The notes beneath the pieces are model-generated. The model ran no database searches. It saw nothing but the letters and a program-made list of their open reading frames with translations, and was not told the origin of the DNA. 64,000 nucleotides of DNA from Novosphingobium sp. KCTC 2891 (GTDB lineage: Bacteria; Pseudomonadota; Alphaproteobacteria; Sphingomonadales; Sphingomonadaceae), in the NCBI RefSeq assembly GCF_025938155.1, contig NZ_JAPCZG010000006.1, positions 1 to 64,000 on the forward strand, read 5' to 3'. Shown one piece after another: positions 52,403-59,461 of this stretch. Position 1 is the stretch's first letter. The number at the start of each line of letters is the position of its first letter. The translations under genes were made by a program, and so were the position numbers.

Positions 52403-53209
52403 GTGCAGTACGAAACGATCCTTTTCGACGTGACCGACCACGTCGCCACCATCACCATCAACCGGCCCGAAGCGATGAACAGCTTCAATCGCCGGATGAT
52501 GGATGAGTTCGAACACGTCTGGCACGAAGTCTCGTGGAACGACGACATCCATGTGAGCGTGCTGCGCGCCGCTCCGGGCCGGGCATTCTGCACCGGCGTG
52601 GATGTGAAGGGGGCGACCGGCCAGGGTGACGAGCGCCCCGCGGTGGACCTCGACAACATCTGGCATTGCTTCGATCCGGGCGACCAGCTTGGCCCCAAGT
52701 CTCAGAAATGCTGGAAGCCGATGATCTGCGCGGTGCACGGCATGGCGGCCGGCGGCGCGTTCTACTGGCTGAACGAGGCCGACATCATCATCGCGTCCGA
52801 GGATGCGACGTTCTTCGACCCGCACGTGACATATGGCATGACGAGCGCGCTGGAGCCGATCGGCATGACCTATCGCATGCCGTTGCAGGATGTTCTGCGC
52901 ATGGTCCTGCTGGGCAACGACGAGCGGTTGAGCGCCGACTATGCGAAGTCGATCGGCCTTGTCAGCGAAGTGGTGCCGCTCGACCAGCTGTGGGATCGGG
53001 CACACGCGCTGGCGCTGCAGATCGCGGCCAAGCCGCCGGCAGCGATCCAGGGATCGGTCAAGGCGATCTGGACGAGCCTCGACATGCCGCGCTCGGTGGC
53101 ACTGGCCAACGCCCTGAAGTACCCGCAGATCGGCAATCCGGTGGGCATCCCGCAGGTCGACCGTGCCGCGCTGATGGCCGACAAGGCCAAGAAGTTCACG
53201 CTGCGCTGA
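52403..53209 (+). CDS. Crotonase-family protein lacking both usual glutamates
   Basis: 268 residues from a GTG start after GGGAGAG. The fold is clear (TITINRPEAMNSFNRRM; FCTGVDVKGATG). However, the first glutamate position reads MAAGGAFYWLNEADI (Phe/Tyr), and the second reads FFDPHVTYGMTSALEP (His in place of Glu). Simple syn-hydration is therefore doubtful. Crotonases also act as isomerases, hydrolases and C-C lyases, and one of those may apply. It is 14 nt before an acyl-CoA ligase in the same operon. Confidence 0.88.
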   Translation: MQYETILFDVTDHVATITINRPEAMNSFNRRMMDEFEHVWHEVSWNDDIHVSVLRAAPGRAFCTGVDVKGATGQGDERPAVDLDNIWHCFDPGDQLGPKSQKCWKPMICAVHGMAAGGAFYWLNEADIIIASEDATFFDPHVTYGMTSALEPIGMTYRMPLQDVLRMVLLGNDERLSADYAKSIGLVSEVVPLDQLWDRAHALALQIAAKPPAAIQGSVKAIWTSLDMPRSVALANALKYPQIGNPVGIPQVDRAALMADKAKKFTLR

Positions 53210-53223
53210 AACGGGAAGGCACG

Positions 53224-54729
53224 ATGTCCCACCCCCGCCTTCACGCCCGCGTCCGTCCCGACAAGCCTGCACTGGTGATGACCGATGGGTCGCGCGGGCT
53301 GACCTATGCCGAACTGGAGGAGCGCGCCAACCGCGGCGCGCACCTGCTGCGCGGGCTGGGCGTGGGGCGCGGCGACACGGTGGCGTTCTGGCTGCCGAAC
53401 TGCGCCGAGCTGTTCGAGGTGTACTGGGCGGCGCAGCGCTGCGGCGCCTATGTCACCCCGATCGCCACCACGCTGACCGGGGGCGAAGCCGACTACATCC
53501 TGCGCAATTCGCAGGCGAAAGTCCTTGTCGCGGCACCGGAACTGCCCGGCTTCGCTGCGCTGGCGCCGCATGGCGAACTGGCCGTGTTCAGCCGCGAGGC
53601 ATGGTCGCAGGAACTGGACCGGCAGCCGGCCACGCCGATCGCGGATGAATCGCCGGGCTTCCACATGGTCTATTCGAGCGGGACCACGGGCAAGCCCAAG
53701 GGGGTGCGGCTGCCGCTGCCCGACGGCGGAGTGACCGATCCCCACCAGATCGCCGCGCTGCTAGAAGGCCGTTACGGGCTTGGTCCCGGCGATGTCTACC
53801 TCTCGCCCGCACCGCTCTACCACACGGCTCCCCTGGCCTACACGACGAGCTGCCACCGGTTGGGCGCGACAGTGGTGCAGATGCCCAAGTTCGAGCCGGA
53901 AGGCGCGCTGGCGGCCATCGAACGCCACAAGGTGACGATTGTGCAGATGGTGCCGACGATGTTCTCGCGCCTGCTCAAGCTGCCCGAAGCCGTGCGCCTT
54001 GCCCATGACCTGTCTTCACTGCGGTTGGTGATCCACGCAGCGGCGCCCTGCCCCGTCCCGGTCAAGCATGCCATGATCGCATGGCTGGGTCCGATCCTGT
54101 ACGAATACTACGGCGGATCGGAGGGGAACGGGTCCACCGGGATCACCTCGGAGGAATGGCTGCGCAAGCCCGGCTCGGTCGGACGCGCGACATGGGGCAC
54201 GCTGCACGTCTGCAATGACGCGGGCGACGAGCTGGCGCCGGGCGAGACCGGGCTGATCTATTTCGAAGGCGGCTGGAATTTCCAGTACCTTGGCGACGAG
54301 GACAAGACACGCGACAGCCGCAATCCCAAGCATCCGAACTGGTCGGCGCTGGGCGACATCGGCCATGTCGACGAGGACGGATACCTGTTCCTGACCGACC
54401 GCAAAAGCTACATGATCATTTCCGGCGGCGTGAACATCTACCCGCAGGAGGTGGAGAACCTGCTCATCACCCATCCCCGTGTGGCCGATGCCGCCGTGAT
54501 CGGGGTGCCGCACCCTGAATTCGGGGAAGAAGTGAAGGCCGTGGTCCAGCCGCTCGATCCGGCCGATGCGACGCCGGAATTTGCGGCCGAGCTGCTCACG
54601 TTCTGCCGCGAACAGCTCAGCCCCATCAAATGCCCCCGCTCGGTCGATTTCGATCCGGCCCTGCCCCGGCAGGAGAACGGCAAGCTCTACAAGCGGATCA
54701 TCCGGGAGCGCTACTGGCTCCCGGCGTGA
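53224..54729 (+). CDS. Acyl-CoA ligase / AMP-forming synthetase
   Basis: 501 residues of the ANL superfamily. P-loop YSSGTTGKPKGV, A5 motif YEYYGGSEGNG, A8 hinge LGDIGHVDEDGYLFLTDRKSYMIISGGVNIYPQEVEN, lysine in RQENGKLYKRII. Resembles the FadD subgroup used for bulky acids (YGGSEG). The start MSHPRLHARVRPDKPA follows AAGGCACG. A much longer open frame upstream overlaps the crotonase gene and is rejected. Confidence 0.93.
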   Translation: MSHPRLHARVRPDKPALVMTDGSRGLTYAELEERANRGAHLLRGLGVGRGDTVAFWLPNCAELFEVYWAAQRCGAYVTPIATTLTGGEADYILRNSQAKVLVAAPELPGFAALAPHGELAVFSREAWSQELDRQPATPIADESPGFHMVYSSGTTGKPKGVRLPLPDGGVTDPHQIAALLEGRYGLGPGDVYLSPAPLYHTAPLAYTTSCHRLGATVVQMPKFEPEGALAAIERHKVTIVQMVPTMFSRLLKLPEAVRLAHDLSSLRLVIHAAAPCPVPVKHAMIAWLGPILYEYYGGSEGNGSTGITSEEWLRKPGSVGRATWGTLHVCNDAGDELAPGETGLIYFEGGWNFQYLGDEDKTRDSRNPKHPNWSALGDIGHVDEDGYLFLTDRKSYMIISGGVNIYPQEVENLLITHPRVADAAVIGVPHPEFGEEVKAVVQPLDPADATPEFAAELLTFCREQLSPIKCPRSVDFDPALPRQENGKLYKRIIRERYWLPA

Positions 54730-54737
54730 CCGGCGTG

Positions 54738-54772
54738 CATCGTCGAGGCGCGGTCAGAGCGCCTCGACGATG
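54738..54772. terminator. Perfect 14-bp hairpin overlapping the thiolase 3' end
   Basis: CATCGTCGAGGCGC/GCGCCTCGACGATG with a 7-nt loop. The right arm encodes the last codons of the thiolase and the thiolase stop (54754-54756) is in the loop, 9 nt after the convergent ligase stop. No T-run. Confidence 0.65.
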
Positions 54773-55929
54773 GTGACGTTGGCGATACCGCCCCCTTCGC
54801 ACATCGTCTGCAAGCCGTAGCGCTTGCCCCGCGCGCGCAGCGCATGGATCAGCGTGGTCATCAGCTTGGTGCCCGAAGCGCCCAGCGGATGGCCGAGCGC
54901 AATGGCGCCGCCGTTTACATTGAGGCACTCCGGATCGGCATCGAGCGCCCTGGTCCATGCCAGAGGGACCGAGGCGAAGGCTTCGTTCACTTCATAGAGA
55001 TCGATATCCGACAGCTTCATGCCGGCACGATCGAGCGCGCGGCGGGTGGCCGGGATCGGTTCTTCCAGCATGACCACCGGATCGCCCGCGGTGACGGTCA
55101 TCGCGTGAATCCGGGCCAGCGGGGTGAAACCGTATTCCTTGAGCACGCGCTCGTTCACGATGAGCACGCCCGATGCGCCGTCGCAGATCTGGCTGGCGGT
55201 GGCGGCGGACAAGGAGCCGCCTTCGGCCAGCAGCTTCACCGCGCCGATGCTTTCCAGCGTGGCATCATAGCGGATGCCCTCATCCTGATCGTGCGGGACC
55301 AGGACGCCATCGGCGTCCGCCCCATCGACCACGAGGATTTCGTCGGCAAAGGCCCTGCTCTGCGTAGCGGCGGCTGCGCGGCGATGGGATTCGAGAGCGA
55401 AGGCGTCGAGATCGGCGCGGGTGAAGCCGTACTTGTCGGCGATCATCTGCGCGCCGCGGAACTGGCTGAAGTCGGTCACGCCGAAGCGGGCCTGGATCTT
55501 GGGCGACCACGGATCGCGGCCCACGCCCACCGCAGCGGCGCCGGCGCGCGGCGTGCCCATCGGCACGCGCGTCATGCTTTCGATCCCGGCGGCAATGACC
55601 ACATCCTGCGCGCCCGACATCACCGCCTGAGCGGCAAAGTGCACCGCCTGCTGCGAGGAGCCGCACTGGCGGTCGATGGTGACGCCGGGCACGGTGACGG
55701 GCAGGCTCGACGCCAGCACGCAGCCGCGCCCGATCTGCTGGGCCTGCTGCCCCGCCTGGCTGACGCAGCCCATGATGACATCGTCGATCGCCAACGGATC
55801 GATGCCCGACCGTTCGACCAGCGCATCGAGCACCCGGCCGCCAAGATCGGCCGGATACCAGTCCCGCAACCGCCCATTGCGACGGCCGCCGGCGGTGCGG
55901 GTTGCTGCCACGATATATGCTTCGGCCAT
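54754..55929 (-). CDS. Thiolase, FadA6-like
   Basis: A 391-residue thiolase. MAEAYIVAATRTAGGRRNGRLRDWYPADLG opens it; the nucleophile is in VTIDRQCGSSQQAVHFAAQAVMSG, a block very like mycobacterial FadA6 of cholesterol-ring catabolism. [17 protein letters not shown] and MCEGGGIANVTI (second Cys) complete the site. It is thus distinct from the two thiolases at 131 and 3626. It stands alone on the minus strand under operator site 12, shared with the single ACAD. Confidence 0.93.
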   Translation of the reverse strand: MAEAYIVAATRTAGGRRNGRLRDWYPADLGGRVLDALVERSGIDPLAIDDVIMGCVSQAGQQAQQIGRGCVLASSLPVTVPGVTIDRQCGSSQQAVHFAAQAVMSGAQDVVIAAGIESMTRVPMGTPRAGAAAVGVGRDPWSPKIQARFGVTDFSQFRGAQMIADKYGFTRADLDAFALESHRRAAAATQSRAFADEILVVDGADADGVLVPHDQDEGIRYDATLESIGAVKLLAEGGSLSAATASQICDGASGVLIVNERVLKEYGFTPLARIHAMTVTAGDPVVMLEEPIPATRRALDRAGMKLSDIDLYEVNEAFASVPLAWTRALDADPECLNVNGGAIALGHPLGASGTKLMTTLIHALRARGKRYGLQTMCEGGGIANVTIVEAL

Positions 55930-55994
55930 GCCTTGAACTCCTGCCTGCAGGCGCCTTGGCGGCGCTGCTCCATGATTGACCATGGCGGCCTACT

Positions 55995-56013
55995 TATATA
56001 ACTAGGTTATATA
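55995..56013. promoter_or_regulatory. Operator motif, site 12 (perfect 19-bp palindrome)
   Basis: TATATAACTAGGTTATATA: 8-bp arms TATATAAC/GTTATATA around TAG. The best copy in the window, and preceded by ACT as in other sites. It lies between the thiolase start (55929) and the ACAD start (56032), and defines the symmetry of the motif. Confidence 0.82.
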
Positions 56014-56031
56014 TATCAAGCAGAGGTGACC

Positions 56032-57210
56032 GTGACCAGCCAGACATCCGCCCCCGCCATGGACGAGGAGACCTTCGATGCCTTTCTCGACCAGTTGCGC
56101 CGCTATATCGCAGAACGCCTGATCCCCGCCGAACCCGAGCTGTTCCGGCTGGACCGCGTGCCCGACGACATCCTGCGCGAGATGCGCGACATGGGCCTGT
56201 TCGCCCTGACCACGCCGGCCGAGTTCGGCGGCGCCGACATGACGGTCAGCCAGTATATCCGCACCATCCGCGAACTGGCCAAGGCCGCGCCGGCCTATCG
56301 CTCGATCCTGTCGATCAACACCGGGATGTTCACCAGCGCGCTCAAGCGCGGAGGCACGGACGAGCAGAAGGCGGCCTGGCTGACGCGCTCGGCCCAAGGC
56401 GAGATCGCCTGCTTCGGCCTGACCGAACCGGACAGCGGGTCGGACGCCGCAGGGCTGAAGATGCGGGCGGTGCGCGATGGCGATGCCTATGTGCTCAACG
56501 GCACCAAGCGCTACATCACCAACGCCCCGTTTGCGTCGATCGGGCTGATCATGGCGCGCACGAACCCTGAAAACCTGCCGCGCAACCAGCACGTGAGCGC
56601 GTTCCTGCTCGACATGAAGACGCCCGGCGTTTCCATTGGCAGCGCGGATGCCAAGATGGGCCAGAAAGGCGGGCAGATCGCCGACGTCATCCTTGAGGAC
56701 GTGCGCGTGCCGATGGCGAACCTGTTGGGCGGCGAGGAAGGCAAAGGCTTCACTGCCGCGATGCAGGCACTGGATTCTGGGCGGCTGTCCGTCGGCGCGG
56801 CTGCGCTGGGCGCCGCCGAACGCGCTCTGGAGGCAGGGCTGCGCTATGCGCACGAGCGGAAGGCCTTCGGCACGCCGATCGTCGAGTTCCAGCTGATCCA
56901 GGCCATGCTGGCGGACAGCCGGGCGGACATCTACGCCGCCGAGTGCATGATGCTCGATGCCTGTCGCCGCGCCGATCTGGGCGGCCGGATTTCGCTGGAG
57001 GCATCGGCCTACAAGATGTTCGCCAGCGAGATGTGCGGTCGGGTGGTCGATCGCGTGGTGCAGATTCACGGTGGGGCCGGCTACCTTGCCGAATACGACG
57101 CCGAACGCTTTTACCGCGATGCGCGGATCTATCGCATCTACGAAGGAACCACGCAGATCCAGCAACTGGTCATCGCCAAGCAGATGATGCGCGAGTTCGC
57201 GGCGCGCTGA
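56032..57210 (+). CDS. Acyl-CoA dehydrogenase, single, BCD/SCAD-like
   Basis: A 392-residue ACAD from the second of two GTG codons (AGAGG five bases before). It is the only ACAD here with the standard JK-loop glutamate (IYEGTTQIQQLV), and has FGLTEPDSGSDAAG, LNGTKRYITNAPF and QIHGGAGYLAEYDAERFYRDARI. This is the homotetrameric butyryl/short-chain type, unlike the pairs elsewhere. Likely substrates are smaller acyl-CoAs late in the pathway. It is divergent from the FadA6-like thiolase. Confidence 0.92.
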   Translation: MTSQTSAPAMDEETFDAFLDQLRRYIAERLIPAEPELFRLDRVPDDILREMRDMGLFALTTPAEFGGADMTVSQYIRTIRELAKAAPAYRSILSINTGMFTSALKRGGTDEQKAAWLTRSAQGEIACFGLTEPDSGSDAAGLKMRAVRDGDAYVLNGTKRYITNAPFASIGLIMARTNPENLPRNQHVSAFLLDMKTPGVSIGSADAKMGQKGGQIADVILEDVRVPMANLLGGEEGKGFTAAMQALDSGRLSVGAAALGAAERALEAGLRYAHERKAFGTPIVEFQLIQAMLADSRADIYAAECMMLDACRRADLGGRISLEASAYKMFASEMCGRVVDRVVQIHGGAGYLAEYDAERFYRDARIYRIYEGTTQIQQLVIAKQMMREFAAR

Positions 57211-57216
57211 ACCACG

Positions 57217-57255
57217 GGCGGGGGCCGCGCGCCACACCGGCGCACGGACCCCGCC
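57217..57255 (+). terminator. Probable terminator after ACAD
   Basis: GGCGGGGgCCGcGCGCC pairs with GGCGCaCGGaCCCCGCC (two mismatches), followed by GTTTC, in the gap between convergent ACAD and crotonase genes. Very GC-rich, short T-run. Confidence 0.6.
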
Positions 57256-57258
57256 GTT

Positions 57259-58041
57259 TCACCGGCCGGTAAAGACCGGTTTGCGCTTCTCCTGGAAGGC
57301 GCGGACGCCTTCGGCGAAATCATCGCTGCGGCACGCCTGGCGCTGGAACACGCGCTCGGTGCTGAGTGCGGTTTCGAAGCTGCTGTCGAAGGCCTGCCAG
57401 GTCTGCTTCTTGATGAAGCCCAGCGCGCGCGGGCCCTGGGCCAGTTCGCGGGCGATGGCCATGGCGCGGGCCTCGACCTCGTCGTCGGGAACCACCTCCG
57501 TCACCAGCCCCCATTCGAGCGCCTGCGGACCGGTGACCTTCTTGCCGCGCAGCATCACGTCCATTGCGCGGACGCGTCCGATGGCGTTGACCAGCAGCCA
57601 CGAACACCCGCCATCGGGAACAAGGCCGACATGGCGGAAGGCGAAGAAGAAGTAGCCCCCTTCCCCGCACACGATGATGTCTGCCGACAGGGCAAGGCCG
57701 CAACCGACCCCGGCCGCCGCGCCGCGCACTGCGGAAACGACAGGGATATCCATCGTCTTCATCAGCACGACCGATGGCCCCAGCGTGCGATCAAGGCCCA
57801 CCCCGACATCGCGGCGCGGATCATCGAGCACCTTGGCCGCATTGGCCAGGTTGGCGCCCGAGCAGAACGCGCGGCCCTCGCTGGTGAGGACAATGGCCCT
57901 TGCCTCTGTGCTGGCGCGGTCGAGCGCGTCCAGCAGCTCTGCGTTCATGACCTCGTTCGATGCGTTGAGCGTCGCCGGATCGTTCAGGGAAATCCGCGCC
58001 ACCCCGTCATGGAGGGAATAGAGAATCTTTTCGTAGCCCAT
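57259..58041 (-). CDS. Crotonase-family protein, PaaG-type isomerase-like
   Basis: 260 residues. It lacks both hydratase glutamates: GVGCGLALSADI (Gly) and FAFRHVGLVPDGGCSWLL (Arg). It keeps the aspartate of LVPDGG. This is the pattern of PaaG-like enoyl-CoA isomerases, in which that aspartate acts and the AF(S/R)xxGLxPDxGG block is shared. I infer double-bond isomerisation. The C-terminus SFETALSTERVFQRQ and REKRKPVFTGR type tail is normal. Operator site 13 lies 36 nt upstream, inside the end of the preceding gene. Confidence 0.88.
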   Translation of the reverse strand: MGYEKILYSLHDGVARISLNDPATLNASNEVMNAELLDALDRASTEARAIVLTSEGRAFCSGANLANAAKVLDDPRRDVGVGLDRTLGPSVVLMKTMDIPVVSAVRGAAAGVGCGLALSADIIVCGEGGYFFFAFRHVGLVPDGGCSWLLVNAIGRVRAMDVMLRGKKVTGPQALEWGLVTEVVPDDEVEARAMAIARELAQGPRALGFIKKQTWQAFDSSFETALSTERVFQRQACRSDDFAEGVRAFQEKRKPVFTGR

Positions 58042-58076
58042 CGGTGCATACCCCGGTCAAATTTTGAACCAAGATA

Positions 58077-58091
58077 TATTACCTGGTTATA
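58077..58091 (+). promoter_or_regulatory. Operator-like motif, site 13 (PaaG-like gene)
   Basis: TATATTAC-CTG-GTTATATA; core TATTACCTGGTTATA. Nearly symmetric with spacer CTG. It overlaps the last codons and TAA stop (58087-58089) of the hydrolase gene. Confidence 0.7.
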
Positions 58092-58965
58092 TATCACAGG
58101 CAACTCTTCTGCGCGGGTTGGCCAGCAGACCACGCAGGGCCGCAAGCAGGGCCAAGGGCTGCTCGATCGGAACATGGTGCCCCGAGCCGGGGATCACGAC
58201 CGGCTTGCCGCAGCGCCGCGCGATCCGCTGGGCCTCGGCCACACGCGGCGGCGTCATGATGGTGGTCAGTTCGCCGACCACGACATCCAGCGGGACATCG
58301 ATGCCGCCGAGATCGTCGACAAAGGCCGCGTCGGCGTTCAGCGAATGCGGCAGGAGATGGTCGAACGCCCAGGTCCAGCGGCCCTCCTCCTCCCGCACCG
58401 AATGGCGGGCAATATACTCCCTGACCTCACGAACCGGAGCCGGTCCTTCGCCGATGAGACGGAACCGGCCGACGGCTTCCTCGCGCGTTGCATAATCCCG
58501 GCGCGGCTCGGCGGCGATTTGATGCAAGGGCTGACCGCGGATCGGCAGACCGGCATCGATGATCACTAGCCGGGACACCTGCTCGGAACATGCCTTGGCG
58601 GCCATCAGCGCCGGGATGGAGCCGAAGCTGTGCGCGACGATGGTGACCGGGTCCATGGCACAAGCATCGGCGACAGCCATGATCTCCCGCGCGAACTGGG
58701 CGCGGCTGTAGCCTTCCCGCCGATCGCTTTCCCCCATGCCCGAAAGCGAGAGCGCTACGACGCGGTACTGGCTGGCGAGCGCGGGGCCGATATGGTCCCA
58801 CCACGCCGCGTGGGCCCGATAGCCATGAACCAGCACGAGCCCGGGAAGGTCCGCCGCCAGGTTCCATCCCCGGCAGGCTATTGCCGCTCCTTCAACCTGG
58901 ACCGCAAACTGCCTTGGCCGCTCGGACCAACGCTGTTCCAACCAATCGTGCAGGTAACCCGTCAT
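58087..58965 (-). CDS. Alpha/beta-hydrolase
   Basis: 292 residues. The oxyanion segment is LVLVHGYRAHAAWWDHIG, the nucleophile elbow VAHSFGSI (Ser about 113), the acid likely in VVVGELTT..., and the histidine in PGSGHHVPIEQP. The triad is complete, unlike the hydrolase at 16823. Reaction unknown; thioesterase, lactonase or C-C bond hydrolase are all possible. The start MTGYLHDWL has no strong ribosome site, and a start up to 27 codons further upstream is possible. Confidence 0.85.
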   Translation of the reverse strand: MTGYLHDWLEQRWSERPRQFAVQVEGAAIACRGWNLAADLPGLVLVHGYRAHAAWWDHIGPALASQYRVVALSLSGMGESDRREGYSRAQFAREIMAVADACAMDPVTIVAHSFGSIPALMAAKACSEQVSRLVIIDAGLPIRGQPLHQIAAEPRRDYATREEAVGRFRLIGEGPAPVREVREYIARHSVREEEGRWTWAFDHLLPHSLNADAAFVDDLGGIDVPLDVVVGELTTIMTPPRVAEAQRIARRCGKPVVIPGSGHHVPIEQPLALLAALRGLLANPRRRVACDI

Positions 58966-59202
58966 TGTGCGGCGGCTATTCCTGCGGATGCACGCAACGT
59001 CAATGGCAACAGGGAACCCCGCAGTACTCTTGCAAGACAGTGCCACGGCCTCGCGCGTCGCATGGGGCAGCAGATTGATCCGGAAACCCCGGCGTCACGG
59101 CACGATATTCGACGCCCACATGGCCGCAAGGCGCCGGGGCAAGCGCCGCTATCCACAGCCACCGGATGGACAGGGCGGCCCTGGCATCGCTACCCGCGCC
59201 GG
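58966..59202. other. Intergenic stretch without assigned feature
   Basis: 237 bases between the hydrolase start and a small possible gene. I see no ACTAGGT motif, strong palindrome or repeat. It must contain the hydrolase promoter if the gene has its own. Confidence 0.5.
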
Positions 59203-59409
59203 ATGGCAATCATCGCAACGATCATGAACACCGTCACGGGACGCCCCATCCAGAAGATGACCTTCGGCCGGATGCCGAAGCCTTGGGCCAGCTTCAATCT
59301 CGCCACCGGAGAACTTGTCACCGCCGAACGCATCGACATTGGCAGGCCGGCGCCGGGCAAGGTCGTCACTCCGGTCGATGTGTGGATCACGCTCAACGCC
59401 AAGGACTGA
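59203..59409 (+). CDS. Possible small protein, unknown
   Basis: A 68-residue frame from MAIIATIMNTVTGRPIQ, with FGRMPKPWASFNLATGELV and IGRPAPGKVVTPVDVWIT. It has balanced composition, no signal peptide, and ends 12 nt before a clean hairpin at 59421-59448, which supports a real gene end. No family is recognised and the ribosome site is weak. It may be a fragment of a former larger gene. Confidence 0.4.
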   Translation: MAIIATIMNTVTGRPIQKMTFGRMPKPWASFNLATGELVTAERIDIGRPAPGKVVTPVDVWITLNAKD

Positions 59410-59420
59410 TGCACTTGCAA

Positions 59421-59448
59421 CGACCGCCAGGCGCAAATCTGGCGGTCG
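59421..59448. terminator. Bidirectional hairpin
   Basis: CGACCGCCAG/CTGGCGGTCG, a perfect 10-bp stem with an 8-nt loop, between the small plus frame and the BVMO stop. Weak T content on the plus side (TCGCTTT). Confidence 0.65.
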
Positions 59449-59461
59449 TCGCTTTCCAGGA

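Noticed and set aside
52666..53223. 186-codon upstream extension of the ligase at 53224
   Set aside because: Lies over the crotonase gene in another frame; the ligase fold begins at MSHPRLH.
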